The notes under the pieces were generated by a model. It ran no database searches, was not told the origin of the DNA, and saw nothing but the letters and a program-made list of their open reading frames with translations. A DNA stretch of 64,000 bases from Glebionis coronaria (lineage: Eukaryota; Streptophyta; Magnoliopsida; Asterales; Asteraceae), in the NCBI GenBank assembly GCA_025667525.1, contig CM046875.1, forward strand, positions 122,192,340-122,256,339, read 5' to 3'. Positions 1-11,069 of this stretch are shown here, piece by piece. A program made the position numbers and the translations under genes. Numbering within the stretch: position 1 is the stretch's first letter; every line of letters begins with the position of its first letter.

Positions 1-1973
1 CCATCCTTAACAAAAAGAAAAGGGTTGGTTGCTTTCCATTGTTCTAAGTCAGTCACTTTTTTCTCATATTCTTTATCTGGGCTAAGAACCCGTGGTCGAG
101 GAATAAATTCCTCCACTTGGAATTCTGGCAAGCCAATCCATAGGTATTTTCCTTGAGGAACCCCATAGAAATTTCCTGCTGGAGGTGGAACAACAGCAAA
201 CTCTTTCATTCCAATTACATACCTATCCCTAACGTCTGTTTGTTCACTAACACATAATTCTAAGAGAACACTGGCTTGATCAAACTTTTCAATTTTAAGC
301 CCTACATCATTCTTAGCTTTAATGGCCTCATCTAATTTAAGTTACAATTCAGCTCTAGATTTCATTAGAGATTTCCTGGCCCCATTATTTAGATCTCTAG
401 TTAAAACAGTGATTTGATCTTTAAGATTAAATTCCATTTTCTTATATTCTTCCACCATCTCATCAGATAGTGCAAGACCCCTTTTATAGTTTGCTAGCTT
501 CATTTCTACATCAGAAACATCTGATTTCAATTTTAAAACTTCTTTATTGAATTTTTCAGTGTTTTGCCTGCAACCTTTGCTACAAAAAGCATCATCATAT
601 ACCTCATTATCTGATGAAGAGGAAGATTTAGCCATAAGAGCATATTGAACATGCTCTTCTTCCTTCTCAGCTATCAATGCTTGATTCTGTTTCACATCAT
701 TTTCCATAAAGCTCTAATCCCATCCATGGCCATCAATCCCTTGTATGGCTACCATAGCTTTTAGCTCAACATCTTCTACCTTACTGATTTGACTTGAGCT
801 CTTTCTAGCATCTTTCCTTAATGGATATCTGCATTCCCTCATAAAGTGCCCCATTCTATGACAGTTATAGCATTCAACTTTGGATTTATCAATTCCAGCA
901 ATTTCTTTGCTTTTAAATGTCATCTTCCTACCAAATCTCTTGTTCCGCCTATTGGCTCTTATACTGCTAAGTGCCATATTTCACTTGATATCCATCTCTT
1001 TAAGATCAATATCACTGATTTGCTCAAGATCTTCAAAAGAAACTAGAGAACCATTGGACAAAGAAGCAATGTATGCACACACAATATCCAAGTCAATTCC
1101 AGCTGGTTTGAGACTTGATGAGCCAACATTGTATGTGTCAGTGGCTGATGAAGTTAAGCCGCCGACGTGGGAATTCAATCCGCTGATAAGTGAAACATTG
1201 CCAGCGGCTGAGGAATCATTATGAGAGATGAATGCCATGCTTCCTGATGTTAATTTACTTCCTTGTTTGAGCACAGCCTCAGGTTCCATAACATTCAGTT
1301 GATTATATATTTCATCAAATGAGGTTTTCTTATGAGCCTTATTGGCAATGATTGATTTTGCATGAATCTCCCAAGAGTCATCAAGAGCTCTAAGAAAGGT
1401 AGCACTAATGTCTTCTTCTTCAAATTCTGTTCCTATGAAGGCCAACTTGCTAGTGATATCTTGAAGGAGACTTCTCACCTCACTGAGCTTCTCATTGAGA
1501 TGAGCTTTGAACACAGTACATACCATTACCATGTGTTTTTTCCTTTATTTGAGCGTTTCCTCATTACCACCATAAATAGTTTCAAGGGCTTCCCAAGACT
1601 CTTTAGCAGATTCATACTTTCTAAATTTATGTTGCTGCTTAGGATCAAGAGCTAGTTTGAGAGTACTTAAAGCCTTCGTATCATTCCTTCTATCTGTTAT
1701 CTCAGCAGCTGAGACAACCCTTCCATCTTCAAGTTTTGTAAGCAGCTCATCTCCAGTCTTTTGAGATGCTCTTCGTGCTTCTATAGCAGCATCAATCTTT
1801 TCTTCCTTTTTGATCTGGTTACCAAACTCAATAACTTCCCAGAGAACATAGTTATCAACTTGGAGATATTGCTTAAAGTTGAATTTCCAAAGTTCAAAGT
1901 TATCAAGGTCAAGAATAGGAATTTTGAGATTGTGATTTGAGGATGAATGTGGATTTTCAGTTGAGGTAGACAT
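1..1973 (-). pseudogene. gag of Sirevirus-like copia element A (broken)
   Basis: Capsid and nucleocapsid polyprotein of a copia retrotransposon. The start is the ATG ending at 1973, about 90 bp inside the primer site. The N-terminal part (1973-1545) is a UBN2/DUF4219-like gag domain with the PILDLDNFELWKF type of opening. It continues in 1532-981. A CCHC zinc knuckle, CYNCHRMGHFMREC, lies in 977-714, followed by a coiled-coil-like segment (707-342), and then frame without a stop down to position 1. The pieces are separated by in-frame stops at about 1542, 978 and 711. At least the last two look like TGG to TGA or TAG changes of a tryptophan codon, as expected from cytosine deamination. Protease is not reached inside the window. 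Confidence 0.8.
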
Positions 1974-2064
1974 GGTGTTTAGATGTTATTGGGGTTTTTT
2001 GCGATTTAGGGTTTCTTGCGATTTAGAGTTTTTGTGTTCTTTAGATCAAAAGTTCTTCAACAAG

Positions 2065-2076
2065 CTTTGACACCAC
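2065..2076 (-). promoter_or_regulatory. Primer-binding site, initiator tRNA-Met type (element A)
   Basis: Two bases inside the LTR the minus strand reads TGGTGTCAAAGC. This differs at two positions from TGGTATCAGAGC, the complement of the 3' end of plant initiator tRNA-Met used by most copia elements. Confidence 0.7.
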
Positions 2077-2077
2077 T

Positions 2078-2566
2078 TGTTGATCCCAAACTTAGATCGA
2101 TTAAGCTTTTGTATTATCAAGATTAGTTCAAGTATAATACGTAGAGAAACTTTGTGTATTCAATAATCTAAGTATTATGCGGAATTAATACTTAGAACAA
2201 AGAACAAAGAACAAAGCACGTATACCAAACTTTCAACTTCGATTAATAATAACGATGAACAATGTGATTGAAAGCGTACATAAACATAAACCCTAAGGCC
2301 TCCTTTTATACACACAAGAGCCTTGTACATTAAGCTATCGTATCAAATATTTTAGGAAGATATCTAAAGATAACTAACACAAATTACAATATTCGTATAC
2401 ATCTTCCTGACTTAACAAACGTGTTGACTTTGACAGCTAATAAGTCTTAACAGTGGCTTGATTCTTCTTGTTTGTGCCTAGTCTGTCAGCAGCTTGATAA
2501 CACCTTGTCAGTGGCTTGATTCAATGTGTCAGCGGCTAGATGACTTAGCTAATTTTATTCCCAACA
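2078..2566 (-). repeat. 5' LTR of copia element A
   Basis: 489 bp with TG...CA ends on the minus strand, followed directly by a tRNA-Met-type primer site. A TATA box (TATAAAAGG on the minus strand, 2302-2310) is present. The U3 side (2430-2545) carries at least four copies of a word close to GTCAGYGGCTTGAT in reverse complement or direct form. The same word recurs in the gag region. The partner LTR is outside the window, so the right end was set from the terminal TG and by analogy with the related element at 49460. Confidence 0.8.
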
Positions 2567-4000
2567 CTAATTACTTTTTGATATACCATATAAGTCGCTT
2601 TGAGGGTTGCTTGAATTATGTATCCAAATTATTCATCTTAAGAGGTACCAATAGTTATTTTTAGATAAGCAACTTATTTCGAAAACAATAAGCAGTTAAA
2701 GATTGATAATAACCATCCCCAAACACACCCTTGAGATTTTACTATATCCAACCATCATGCCAATATGTAGTAACGGAAACACATAAGGGTGCCAATTTGG
2801 CCTAATACAAACACGTAAGTGTGCGCTCGACTGTCTGTAACTCTACATTAAACATTAATGTAGAAGGTTCACAAAATGTAGTTTACTGATGGTTAGTTTA
2901 CATAAGAGCTCAAGATTGGATTCTTCCATGCTCCTATTGGACAATAGTATGTTCACAAATATTTTTACTTGCTTGACTAACATGCTCCTAGGTCTAACCT
3001 TTTTGAAGAACATTTTTGGTGGAAGGCTAAACTAAGTAGAACCGACCGTGGTGGTGCCAAATAATTTCATCACTATGTATAAAGTCATACTTGCAGCTCC
3101 AGCTTACATTATGGAAACCATTGTTGGTTATAGTTACGCCACAGTCATACTTAGACCATGGAAACCATCCTTAAATAAGTCGTAGTTACGTCATTGGATT
3201 ACAACATTATATTACTACACTATATCATCTTGCTAAATTCATTTCTTTCACTATATTTGAAGTTATAGTTACGCTTCATTTTGATTAGTGTAGTTCTTAG
3301 ACAAAGCATGTACAATTTCACAGTTAAGACAACTTGACCTTTTCTAAACTTCATACTATTTTTCTTAAATCTGTGTTAAGTGACATTCAATTTGGATATG
3401 CGAATTTAGCTGACATTTTTTATTTGCATGTTTAAGATAAAACACAATCCAACGTGTTCTTCCAGTGGTTAGATATATGTATCGAAATTTCTATCTGCAA
3501 AACCGTTTGGATTCAGCGAGTAAAATTAATTATGATCCTTTTACAGGCCTAATCTATAATAGTGCTCTGCCCATTTTATTGGTCTTTGGGTTTGGCTTTC
3601 AGATGGCTCATTAGATACCCGAGCATAACTAGCAGATATTAGAGTAAACAATAACACATTAACTTGAGCAATGACTATCATATTAATTACAATAATAAAA
3701 GAATAATGATTAACTTCAACGATGAAACTGGCACATTTATTTTTCATATTGTTGTTGTTAAAAAGGTTAAATCATTGTATTTCAATACATATTTTTAGGA
3801 CATATATGTACATAAATTGGGTAATGGCAATAGCATTGGAAGTTTAAAATAAGATAACATCAATGTCCATTCTATGCATACAATTTTTTACATGCTGATA
3901 AACATGAAGGTACATCATATGCTAATATGAATGTCCATTCTATGCCACACGCTGTTTTAAATGTTTTTTTAAGACTATGGGTCTTATCATTATGTTAGGT
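2567..4000. other. Unassigned AT-rich intergenic DNA
   Basis: No coding potential or terminal repeats were recognised. A perfect 9-bp inverted repeat (CTACATTAA, loop aca) sits at 2843-2863, and the word ATAGTTACGC or a close form recurs near 3131, 3181 and 3262. If the Helitron-like end at 6750 is real, part of this stretch may be inside that element. Confidence 0.4.
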
Positions 4001-4014
4001 ACAATAATTGAAGG

Positions 4015-4550
4015 AAAACGCCCTGCTGTTCATTCCAGCTTCTGTCCGCCAGTTACTTGGTTTCATGACTACTGGCTTAGCCAATAATAACTTGATGGCA
4101 GTTGCTTTGGTAACACAGCGGATGACTTTAATTTAACAGAGATTGCTCATTTATTGCCCGATTCATCAATGACGATGAAGAAACCGTGGCTATGGAAGCA
4201 CATTATGATGATACCCGCCTTTGTCCTTTCATATTCGCCCCTCATCATATACATTGTCTGCTCATAGCACGGGCTTTACCAATGGGTAACTATGCAGGTA
4301 TATATATTCTATGTTTTTCACAAGGTTAATTTGCTTAACTTAAAAATGGATGTCACACAATCTTAATGTTGTGCAGGAAAATATGTTACAGAGTCGGTGG
4401 TTCTTAATCTGCTAATTTAGGCTCCAAATGAGCTAGGTAACTCTTTAAAAAGCGACGCTCATAACTTGCAAGGTCAAATCAACTATGCTTGGATTCATGC
4501 CGTGATATCAAACGAAGTTATAATACGCCCTGACCGATGGTATATGATTT
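4015..4550 (+). pseudogene. Possible degenerate gene fragment with one intron
   Basis: Two stretches with codon-like texture are separated by a putative GT-AG intron. The first runs to the donor after AACTATGCAG at about 4298, and the acceptor TTGTGCAG is at about 4377. Across that junction a peptide of about 45 residues before the intron reads into a peptide with a stop after about 14 residues. I do not recognise the family. The fragment could be a captured exon pair inside a Helitron-like element or simply chance. It is not functional as it stands. Confidence 0.25.
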
Positions 4551-4649
4551 AAATGCTATTGATGGATTTTGCATATGTGTACTCAATCGTTCTTGATATC
4601 TAATCGAATTGATCACGGTTTAGGGTGGAATTATTGGTGTTGGTCACTA

Positions 4650-6585
4650 AAGGGGGGAGCTTGTGATTATCTAATATAAACGTAAAGCTTTTAAACATAA
4701 AAATAAAGAAAGATGTCTAACCTCGATTACTTATCCAAAGTGAATGCTGCACAGTAGATCAAAGTGAAAATAACTGAAGGTAATTATCTATTTTAAAATA
4801 AAGTTGTAAACTTGAAAGGGTTAAACTAAAAACTAAGACTTTAAAAATAATTGACAAAAGATTAAAACTCGATAAAAAGTAAATGAGAAAACTTTATAAA
4901 AACGTAAACTTGAAAATTTAGCTAAAATAAAACAATTAAAATAATACTTAAGAAAAAAAATGGTGGGAAAAATTAAAGTTTGAACATTAATTCGGGAAAC
5001 TAAAACTGAACATAAGTCGAGAAACCAAATTTTGAACTAATCCGGAATGTGTATCCTACACACAATCCGGAATGTATGATCTTACACTAATTTGGAATCA
5101 AAGATTACTCCACAATCTGGATTAAGTGGTTCAGACTCAATCCAGAATATCCCACCTTGTAACAATTCCGAATACCTAAATCCTCACCTTGTTCGGAATG
5201 CTCAAAGTGAACCTAATCCGGAATTTGTGTTTTTGATGTAATTCGGAAAACGAGATGCCAGACCTAATCCGGAATGCCTATTCCGGATAGTAATCCAGAA
5301 TCTGCAACAGATGACCTAATCCGGAATTTGTTGTTTGTACGTAGTTCGGAATATGGAGTCTTGATGCAGTTCGGAATCCAGGGACTTACACAATCCGGAA
5401 TACACCTTTCTTGACCTAATTCGGAATCCGCATAACACACATAATTCGGATTGAATTGATACAACACATAATTCGGGAAAATCAAGTTGCAAGCAAGTCG
5501 GGAAAATCTAATTCTCACAAGTCTGAATAAATGTTTGCTAACAGTTCGGGAAAAGGTTTTGCACATAAGTCTGAATAATGGGGTTTTTAATTAGTTCGGG
5601 GTAAAATGGTTTCTAAAACCTGGATTAACATAAATAAGCAAAATCACAATAAGCACTTAACTAAAACTTTAACCAAATCAATTTTTAGAAAAAGCTAATA
5701 AGACACAATTTAAAAACTTTTAAAAACACTAAATAATCAAAATATTTAAAATCAATTTTTTTATAAAAAATATTAATCTACCAAAATCAACTTATTTAAA
5801 AACTAGAAAACATGAAAATTAAGCAATAAGCACAATACTCTAAAAATCTCAAACACACCAACCCAATAAGCACAATCTAATAAGCAAATCAATCACATAT
5901 TCAATAAGATTAAACCAACCACATGATTAATAAAAGAAATCAGAAGATTATGATTAAGAAAGGTAGAATGAGAATTAATTCAAAATCTTGATTAGATTAA
6001 AGATTAAGAATCAAAGTTACAAGATTAAGATGAAGGTTTAATAAGCTTGAAAGAAAAGCTAGAGAGAAAAAGTAAAACACACTAAAAATAAAACTAACTA
6101 AAAATTAAAGACTAGCCCGTAATGACATGTTAAGGAGACTATATATAGGGGAAAGGAAAGGTGTTGTTTTCTTCTCTCTTTTCTTCTTGTCTTCTCCCAT
6201 TTGATTTAAAATAGCTCGTCTTTCTCGACTTTGTCTCGGGATTAATCGAATGGTGACTTGAACTCGTCTTCTAGTTTTCTTCTTTTAGTAGACTTGGTTC
6301 TTCGACTTCGTTAAACTTCCGTCTTTAGACTTTTTCTTCGATAAATCTTCAGAATAGGCCTTTGACATCCGTTCTTCTTATACTTTTGATCTTTTGACTT
6401 TGTCTTTTGTCTTTTTCTTTGATAAAAGCCCGTGAAAGCCCGTGTTTTCTTCCTTTTTCATATTTTTGTCCTAAAACACAATAAAAACACAAACCACGCA
6501 TAATTCCGCCTTTTACGACGTTAAATACACATTTTAGTCTTGTTATTATTAGAAATAAGTGGTGAAAGGATAAGTGTTTTCACAC
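4650..6585 (-). repeat. Solo LTR related to the LTRs at 11070 and 18213
   Basis: The right part (6040-6590) follows the same order of words as the LTRs of the RT-less gypsy element: a TATA box (6139-6148), a pyrimidine-rich CTTCTT tract, TTTGTCTCGGGATTAAT, AAAGCCCGTG repeated twice, CACAAACCACGCATAATTCC, and an end near GTGTTTTCACAC. The middle (5040-5560) is the CGGAAT array. The orientation is minus, from the TATA box. No internal domain adjoins it, so it is a solo LTR or a truncated copy. The boundaries are approximate because I could not find a convincing target duplication. Confidence 0.7.
5040..5560. repeat. Array of spaced CGGAAT words in the solo LTR
   Basis: About 25 copies of AATCCGGAAT or AATTCGGAAT and one-base variants occur at irregular spacing of roughly 16 to 28 bp, with unrelated spacer sequence. 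Many variants are CG to CA or TG, as expected for methylated CpG. Confidence 0.85.
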
Positions 6586-6719
6586 TTATTGGTATGTATT
6601 CTAGATTGTTCATTTTGAAGGCGAGTCATAAGACACATCTTAGCATATCCACATGTTTTGTAATTCTTGGTTTAGTTTTATTTGTAATACGTTGGCTGCT
6701 TTAGATGTTGTACCAAAAT

Positions 6720-6750
6720 ACTGCGGCGAAGCGCTGGCATCCCTACTAGT
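6720..6750 (+). mobile_element. Possible Helitron 3' terminus
   Basis: A GC-rich imperfect hairpin (CTGCGGCGAAGCGCTGGC) stands in very AT-rich DNA and is followed by CTAG then T. This resembles a Helitron 3' end (short hairpin, then CTRR, inserted before T). No 5' TC end or Rep/helicase coding sequence was identified. Confidence 0.35.
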
Positions 6751-7474
6751 TTCATAATTAGGAGCCTCTTGTTTTTAACCCATTACGTTTTTGAATGGAA
6801 TGATAATTATAGAAAAACCCCTTATTAATTACCCATCAAACAAAAAATATACATAATCAAAAGTTATTTTAGTCTTTTTATTTTTAATAATATTCTATTA
6901 TATCTTTACAACCAAACATAGTTACAACCGGAATGAACCATTTCATTACTTCATTTATTTTATTACAATGTTCATTACATTCCGTTACGAATTCATTTCG
7001 TTGTACTAAACATACGTTAGGTGTTCACATTACAATAAATGAAAGAATCTTAATAACTAAACTTCCAATTTTGCTCTTTGAATACATGGCTCATATTTAA
7101 GTTTTTTTGTCTTTTTCTATTAAATGATGGTATACTTGTCATTTATTTAACCAATAATGTAAGAATATAAAAAACTTTATGTTTTTAGGTTATGGATACT
7201 TAATCTAGGACGGGGGAAGAATGTTTACTGATATTAGAGACAACAGATATACGTTAATATAAATAAAAGACATCTACTATTTTAATCAAGATGATTAAAA
7301 AAGATGGACCCCGAAAGAAATATACCAACAATAATAACTTACAAATAAAACTCACTAGCTAAAAGTCCAACAACAATTTTAGACATTTTTGTACGTTCAA
7401 CACGGACTTCTCACACCATTCATCTAGCATTTACTAGAAGCGAAAGATCAAATACTTGATATCACACAAAGACA
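6751..7474. other. Unassigned AT-rich DNA
   Basis: No gene seen. The right part (about 6940-7020) has alternating ATTCATT and GTTACGAATT words like those at the ends of small non-autonomous DNA transposons, but I could not pair two termini. Confidence 0.3.
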
Positions 7475-7727
7475 TACTACCAATGTCCTACTTTTATTGT
7501 CCTCATTACTATTTTAATTTGTCCTAAAACATTGTCCAATTTTTTAAATAAGAAGTCTGAATTAATTAATTTACCAGTTTTACCAATGTCATTATTCTTA
7601 TTAGAAAACCATTAATATAGTCAAATGGTAAGTTTGTCTTTTCTAAGCATAAAATGTCTACATTCATTGAATCTATCATAAATCACACAAAAAAATTGAG
7701 GACGATTAAAATGGGAGGAAGGAAGTA
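7475..7727. mobile_element. Stowaway-like MITE
   Basis: About 250 bp flanked by TA on both sides. The left end reads TACTACCAATGTCCTAC and continues into TTTTATTGTCCTC. The reverse complement of the right end reads TACTTCCTTCCTCCC and continues into TTTTAATCGTCCTC. This is a diverged inverted repeat of about 31 bp of the Stowaway type (TA target, CTCCCTCCGTCCC-like terminus). The interior is AT-rich and non-coding. Confidence 0.6.
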
Positions 7728-8218
7728 TAAACCTACAATAGGACCACACTAAATAGGGGGATAATGAACCATCAAAAACTCGACCTGGATTGATACTACA
7801 CAATACTAAAAATGCTAGATAATGTTGCACCGAATACACGAAACGATCTGAAATCCGATTTTGTCTTGTCTTTAAATTGTACAAATGAAACTTAAAAAGC
7901 AAACATTCACTCTTGCATATTATTTAAATTATTGGGATCATACAACAATCTTTCCTAATACCGTGACCCTTTTTTGCCCGTCTTGATATCTATTGAAAAC
8001 TATGTAGGTTAATATCTTAAATTATCTTGTTTTTGCTTCCTGCTTTATTATTAAATACCCGATTATTGTGTTCTTTCTGGATGAAATAACCAGTTACCCA
8101 CACCACCACTTGTCACCACTTTTTATTCCCTGCTAATTGTGAATTAAGATTCATTATGCATTAATAGCTCACCTATTATATATACATCACCCCCCCTAAA
8201 AATTCACTCGAACATTTC
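7728..8218. other. Unassigned AT-rich DNA
   Basis: No coding sequence or repeat structure was recognised between the MITE and the LINE remnant. A run of C residues at 8191-8196 follows a TATATATA stretch. Short open frames here show no family features. Confidence 0.3.
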
Positions 8219-8480
8219 ACGACAAATTGTATATTAACAAGGAATCGTCGTTTCCACATCATCATCACGACAAGTACATAGAAGTGTATTCAAGTCAATA
8301 CCTCTTTTATCTAACTCTTTACGAACCAGAAGCCTACCTATCAAAACACGCAACACAAATATGTTAACCTTATGTGGAGCAAGATTATTCCACATGGTTA
8401 CATGACCCTCATGTAGTAGTTCGCAAGACTTTAAGCACAAAGCTTTACGACCCCTGGGCAATGTACCTAACCGTTGTAGT
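8219..8480 (-). pseudogene. LINE reverse transcriptase zinc-binding domain remnant
   Basis: A minus-strand open stretch of about 75 codons matches the zf-RVT domain at the C-terminus of plant non-LTR (LINE) polymerases: W-N-N-L-A-P-H-K-V-N-I-F, then L-x-R-K-E-L-D-K-R-G-I-D-L, then L-C-x-C-x-D-D-D-V-E-T. The catalytic reverse transcriptase and the endonuclease are absent. The fragment ends on both sides in unrelated sequence. It is a typical 5'-truncated and eroded LINE relic. Confidence 0.7.
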
Positions 8481-8896
8481 GTAGTATAGGCAAGGACTCG
8501 GGGGTCAATATCGTTCTCTAGGGGAATAGTATGTGAGGTCCGTGTCGAAAGTAAAAATGTTGAAAGGTAGGAAGGATGATTATTTTTGTGTTTTTATTTT
8601 TGCGAAAGCATATTAAAGTTATATGTTTGAAGAGGGTTTCAATACAAATATCACATTAAAACGATGTTAATATTTTTAATCCCTCCTAAGTTTTGTTAAC
8701 AACAAAACATCAAATATATTTTTAAGCTTGTATTAAAAACAACACTAAAACTTTGGATCATCGTTTTTATGTTTCTCACATTAATAAAAACATCTTCTAC
8801 ATTTATATGATTTTGTATAAACTTACAAAATACAAAATGGGACATATACATAATCATAAATCTGATACCAAAGTCAAACTTTAAGTGTAATTATAG
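8481..8896. other. Unassigned AT-rich DNA
   Basis: AT-rich sequence with no recognised gene, terminal repeat or domain. It separates the LINE remnant from the copia LTR. Confidence 0.3.
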
Positions 8897-9690
8897 TGTT
8901 GCATGATATCTTGGACAATAGATTTGGTATTTATGGTTAAACCAAAGTTAGCCGTATGGACCCAATTCAATGGGCGACAGACCCAATTCAATTTGGGTTG
9001 TGGGGTCCATACAATGCTTAGCTTGGTGTCTATAAAGACCAAGCATTACTCTAAGCTTATAACTCACCCTCCTCACTATAATCTCTCTCAACTATTTGAT
9101 TATCTTCTAACATTATAATCCTTATTCTCATTCTTATTCTTGTCTCTTGTTGTTTAGATCGTACTCTCTTTGAGGATCATCAACAAAAAACCTCTACTTA
9201 AGCTTTGATTCTTTAAAGTTTACTTGTGTGATTGTATTAAGAGTTACCTATACAATAACCATTGTTGTACCCATCTATATACTACTTGTGTAATAGTGTG
9301 GTTAGTATTTTAGTCCTCAAAATACGTAGTGTGAAGGGAGTTGTTGTACCAATGTGAAAGAACACGACATCTTAGCGTAGGTCTCGGTAAATATTGTAAG
9401 CAACGTGTAAGGGTTTCTCCACCGGTATAAAGGAGGTTGACTAGTAAAAGTCGAACTCTCGAGTTGGATACTCGAGGAGTGGAAGTAGAGATAAGATAAG
9501 TGAGATCTTGATAGGTCAAACCACTATAAATCTCTTCTGTTGTGTGGCTTGATTATCTTCCTCCCTTAGCTCTATTACTTGCATTGGTTTAACTTAATCA
9601 TACTCGATCTATATATCCTTAGTAATCACGTAAAGTTTCAAATAAGTAAAACTAATCGATAAAGCTATTCAACCCCCCTATAGTTTTCCA
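8897..9690 (+). repeat. 5' LTR of the truncated copia element
   Basis: About 794 bp with TG...CA ends. A TATA box (TATAAAG, 9031-9037) lies in the first fifth. The 3' end has the CTATTCAACCCCCCT word typical of many plant copia LTRs just before the primer site. The exact ends are inferred from TG/CA and the primer site, since no second copy is present. Confidence 0.6.
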
Positions 9691-9694
9691 TAAT

Positions 9695-9708
9695 TAGAAT
9701 CAAGAGCT
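9695..9708 (+). promoter_or_regulatory. Degenerate tRNA-Met primer-binding site
   Basis: TTAGAATCAAGAGC lies four bases after the LTR end. It resembles TTGGTATCAAGAGC, a common copia primer-site variant, with substitutions at the 5' end. Confidence 0.5.
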
Positions 9709-9760
9709 TTGTTACTCAAGATTTTTAAAGTATATTGTATTTTAAAACTTGAAATGATCC

Positions 9761-10470
9761 ATGGATTCTGAAAATTACAAAAAAAGGCAACCTACGCAAA
9801 AACCGCCACTATTTGAAACCGATGGTTTTATCCATTGTAAAAACCATTTTGAAACTTATGTGAAATCTAAGGATATAGATCTTTGGTACATAATCATTGA
9901 AGGCGATTATGCACCAACGGTGAAAAATATCACTACAAACCAATTTGAAACGGTCCCGCGTGATCAGCGAACCGATGATCAAAAGAATATGTCAGCTAAA
10001 AATAATGAAGCTAAAATGATGCTTTACAGTGTTTTGCCTAAAAGAATATAAAATAATTTTTTGTCAAACGACCAAAGAAATTTGGAACTCTTTAATAGTA
10101 AGACATCAAGAAAACTCACAAGTCAAGGATAATAAAGTTGATCTTCTTGTTCAACAATATGAACAATTTTCAATCCTCAAAGAAGAGTCGATTGATGTTG
10201 GGTTTGCTCGCTTTAACACTATCATCACCTCACTTAAAGCACTTGACGAAACATTTTCTACTAAGAACTTTTTCATAAAATTTATAAGGGCACTCCATCC
10301 CAAATGGAGAGCTAAAGTGACGGCCATCGAAGAATCTAAAGATCTCCCGAACTTATCACTAGATTAGCTTATCGGGAATCTCAAGGTTCATGAATGGTGA
10401 TGTAAAAAGACTCGAAAATCATCAAAGGAAAGAAGGAGAGAAACAAAGATCAATAGCCTTAAAACCTAGA
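9761..10470 (+). pseudogene. Copia gag fragment (broken)
   Basis: It starts at the ATG at 9761. The N-terminal part (to about 10051) has the DUF4219-like opening with F-E-T-Y-V-K-S-K-D-I-D-L-W. The next part (10029-10367) has the UBN2 core with K-E-I-W-N-S-L, N-S-Q-V-K-D-N-K, F-N-T-I-I-T-S-L-K-A-L-D-E and L-H-P-K-W-R-A-K-V-T-A-I-E-E-S-K-D-L. A frameshift near 10050 separates the two. An in-frame TAG at 10365-10367 interrupts the conserved L-I-G-N-L-K-V-H-E segment, and further frameshifts follow. No zinc knuckle remains. Confidence 0.8.
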
Positions 10471-10480
10471 ATTGAATTTA

Positions 10481-11064
10481 TTAGGATGTGCGTGAGTTAT
10501 AGATAGTATTTTATACGGTCGGGAGTACGTGGTCACACACTTAGACATCAAGATAATCTTTTATTAAGATATACGATATAATATGGCTATATTTATTTTA
10601 TAATCTTAGTTTGATATGTAATACCCCCAAAATAGGCCCATCGGAAGCACACTAGTTTTAGAGCATCTTACATCATGATTATCCGAGTCTTGATCCAAGA
10701 GAATGACCTCTATGCCAAATATAACAATGTAGACTCCGAATAACCATATAGTCAACCTGAGGATACATGCTTAAAACGGTCAACATAAAGTTGGTGAGTT
10801 GATAAGTTTTATTAAAAAGTTTATGACACTTCAAAAGTTTATAAAGTCCACTAACGAAAGTAGTGTCGTATAAGCGTTTAGAAATGCAGAGTTTCACAAT
10901 AAAAGCAACGCGTACCACAAAGTTCAGTCATAAAACAAAGTTTAGCCAAAAACATTACAGCCAACACAAAATAATTCAGTTCATATTCAAGATTCATATC
11001 AAGATCACATATAAGAAGCATATCAAGATCATAGCAAGATAGATCATAAAACCAATTCAAGTTC
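10481..11064. other. Unassigned DNA left of the gypsy insertion
   Basis: No gene. This stretch and 20038-20435 were contiguous before the element at 11070-20037 inserted. The joined sequence has no family I can name. It may be part of an older LTR (short ATCAAGATCA-type repeats at 10985-11040). Confidence 0.3.
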
Positions 11065-11069
11065 ATAAT
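11065..11069. repeat. Target-site duplication ATAAT (left)
   Basis: ATAAT directly before the TGATAACTGG terminus. The same five bases follow the other LTR at 20038-20042. Confidence 0.9.

Larger units (their letters stand above)
1..2566 (-). mobile_element. Sirevirus-like Ty1/copia element A, 5' part only (LTR, primer site, gag)
   Basis: Reading on the minus strand, the order is LTR (2566 to 2078), primer site, then gag running off the left edge. The LTR termini (TGTTGGGAAT at one end, GGGATCAACA at the other) are nearly the same as those of the complete Sirevirus-like element at 49460-61851, and both have the TATA form TATAAAAGG, so the two belong to one lineage. Pol, any env-like region and the 3' LTR lie outside the window. 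The gag frame is broken by stops, so this copy is not functional. Confidence 0.85.
8897..10480 (+). mobile_element. Truncated Ty1/copia element (5' LTR, primer site, part of gag)
   Basis: A plus-strand LTR is followed by a degenerate tRNA-Met primer site and a broken gag of the UBN2 class. Sequence resembling copia stops near 10480, and no protease, integrase or reverse transcriptase follows. Confidence 0.75.

Noticed and set aside
3541..3747. 68-codon minus-strand frame as a gene
   Set aside because: AT-rich chance frame with no recognisable motif or flanking gene structure.
4690..6580. CRISPR-like array
   Set aside because: Repeated words are only 9-10 bp, spacing is irregular, and the setting is a plant LTR.
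7621..7902. 93-codon minus-strand frame
   Set aside because: It overlaps the MITE terminus and has no family signature.
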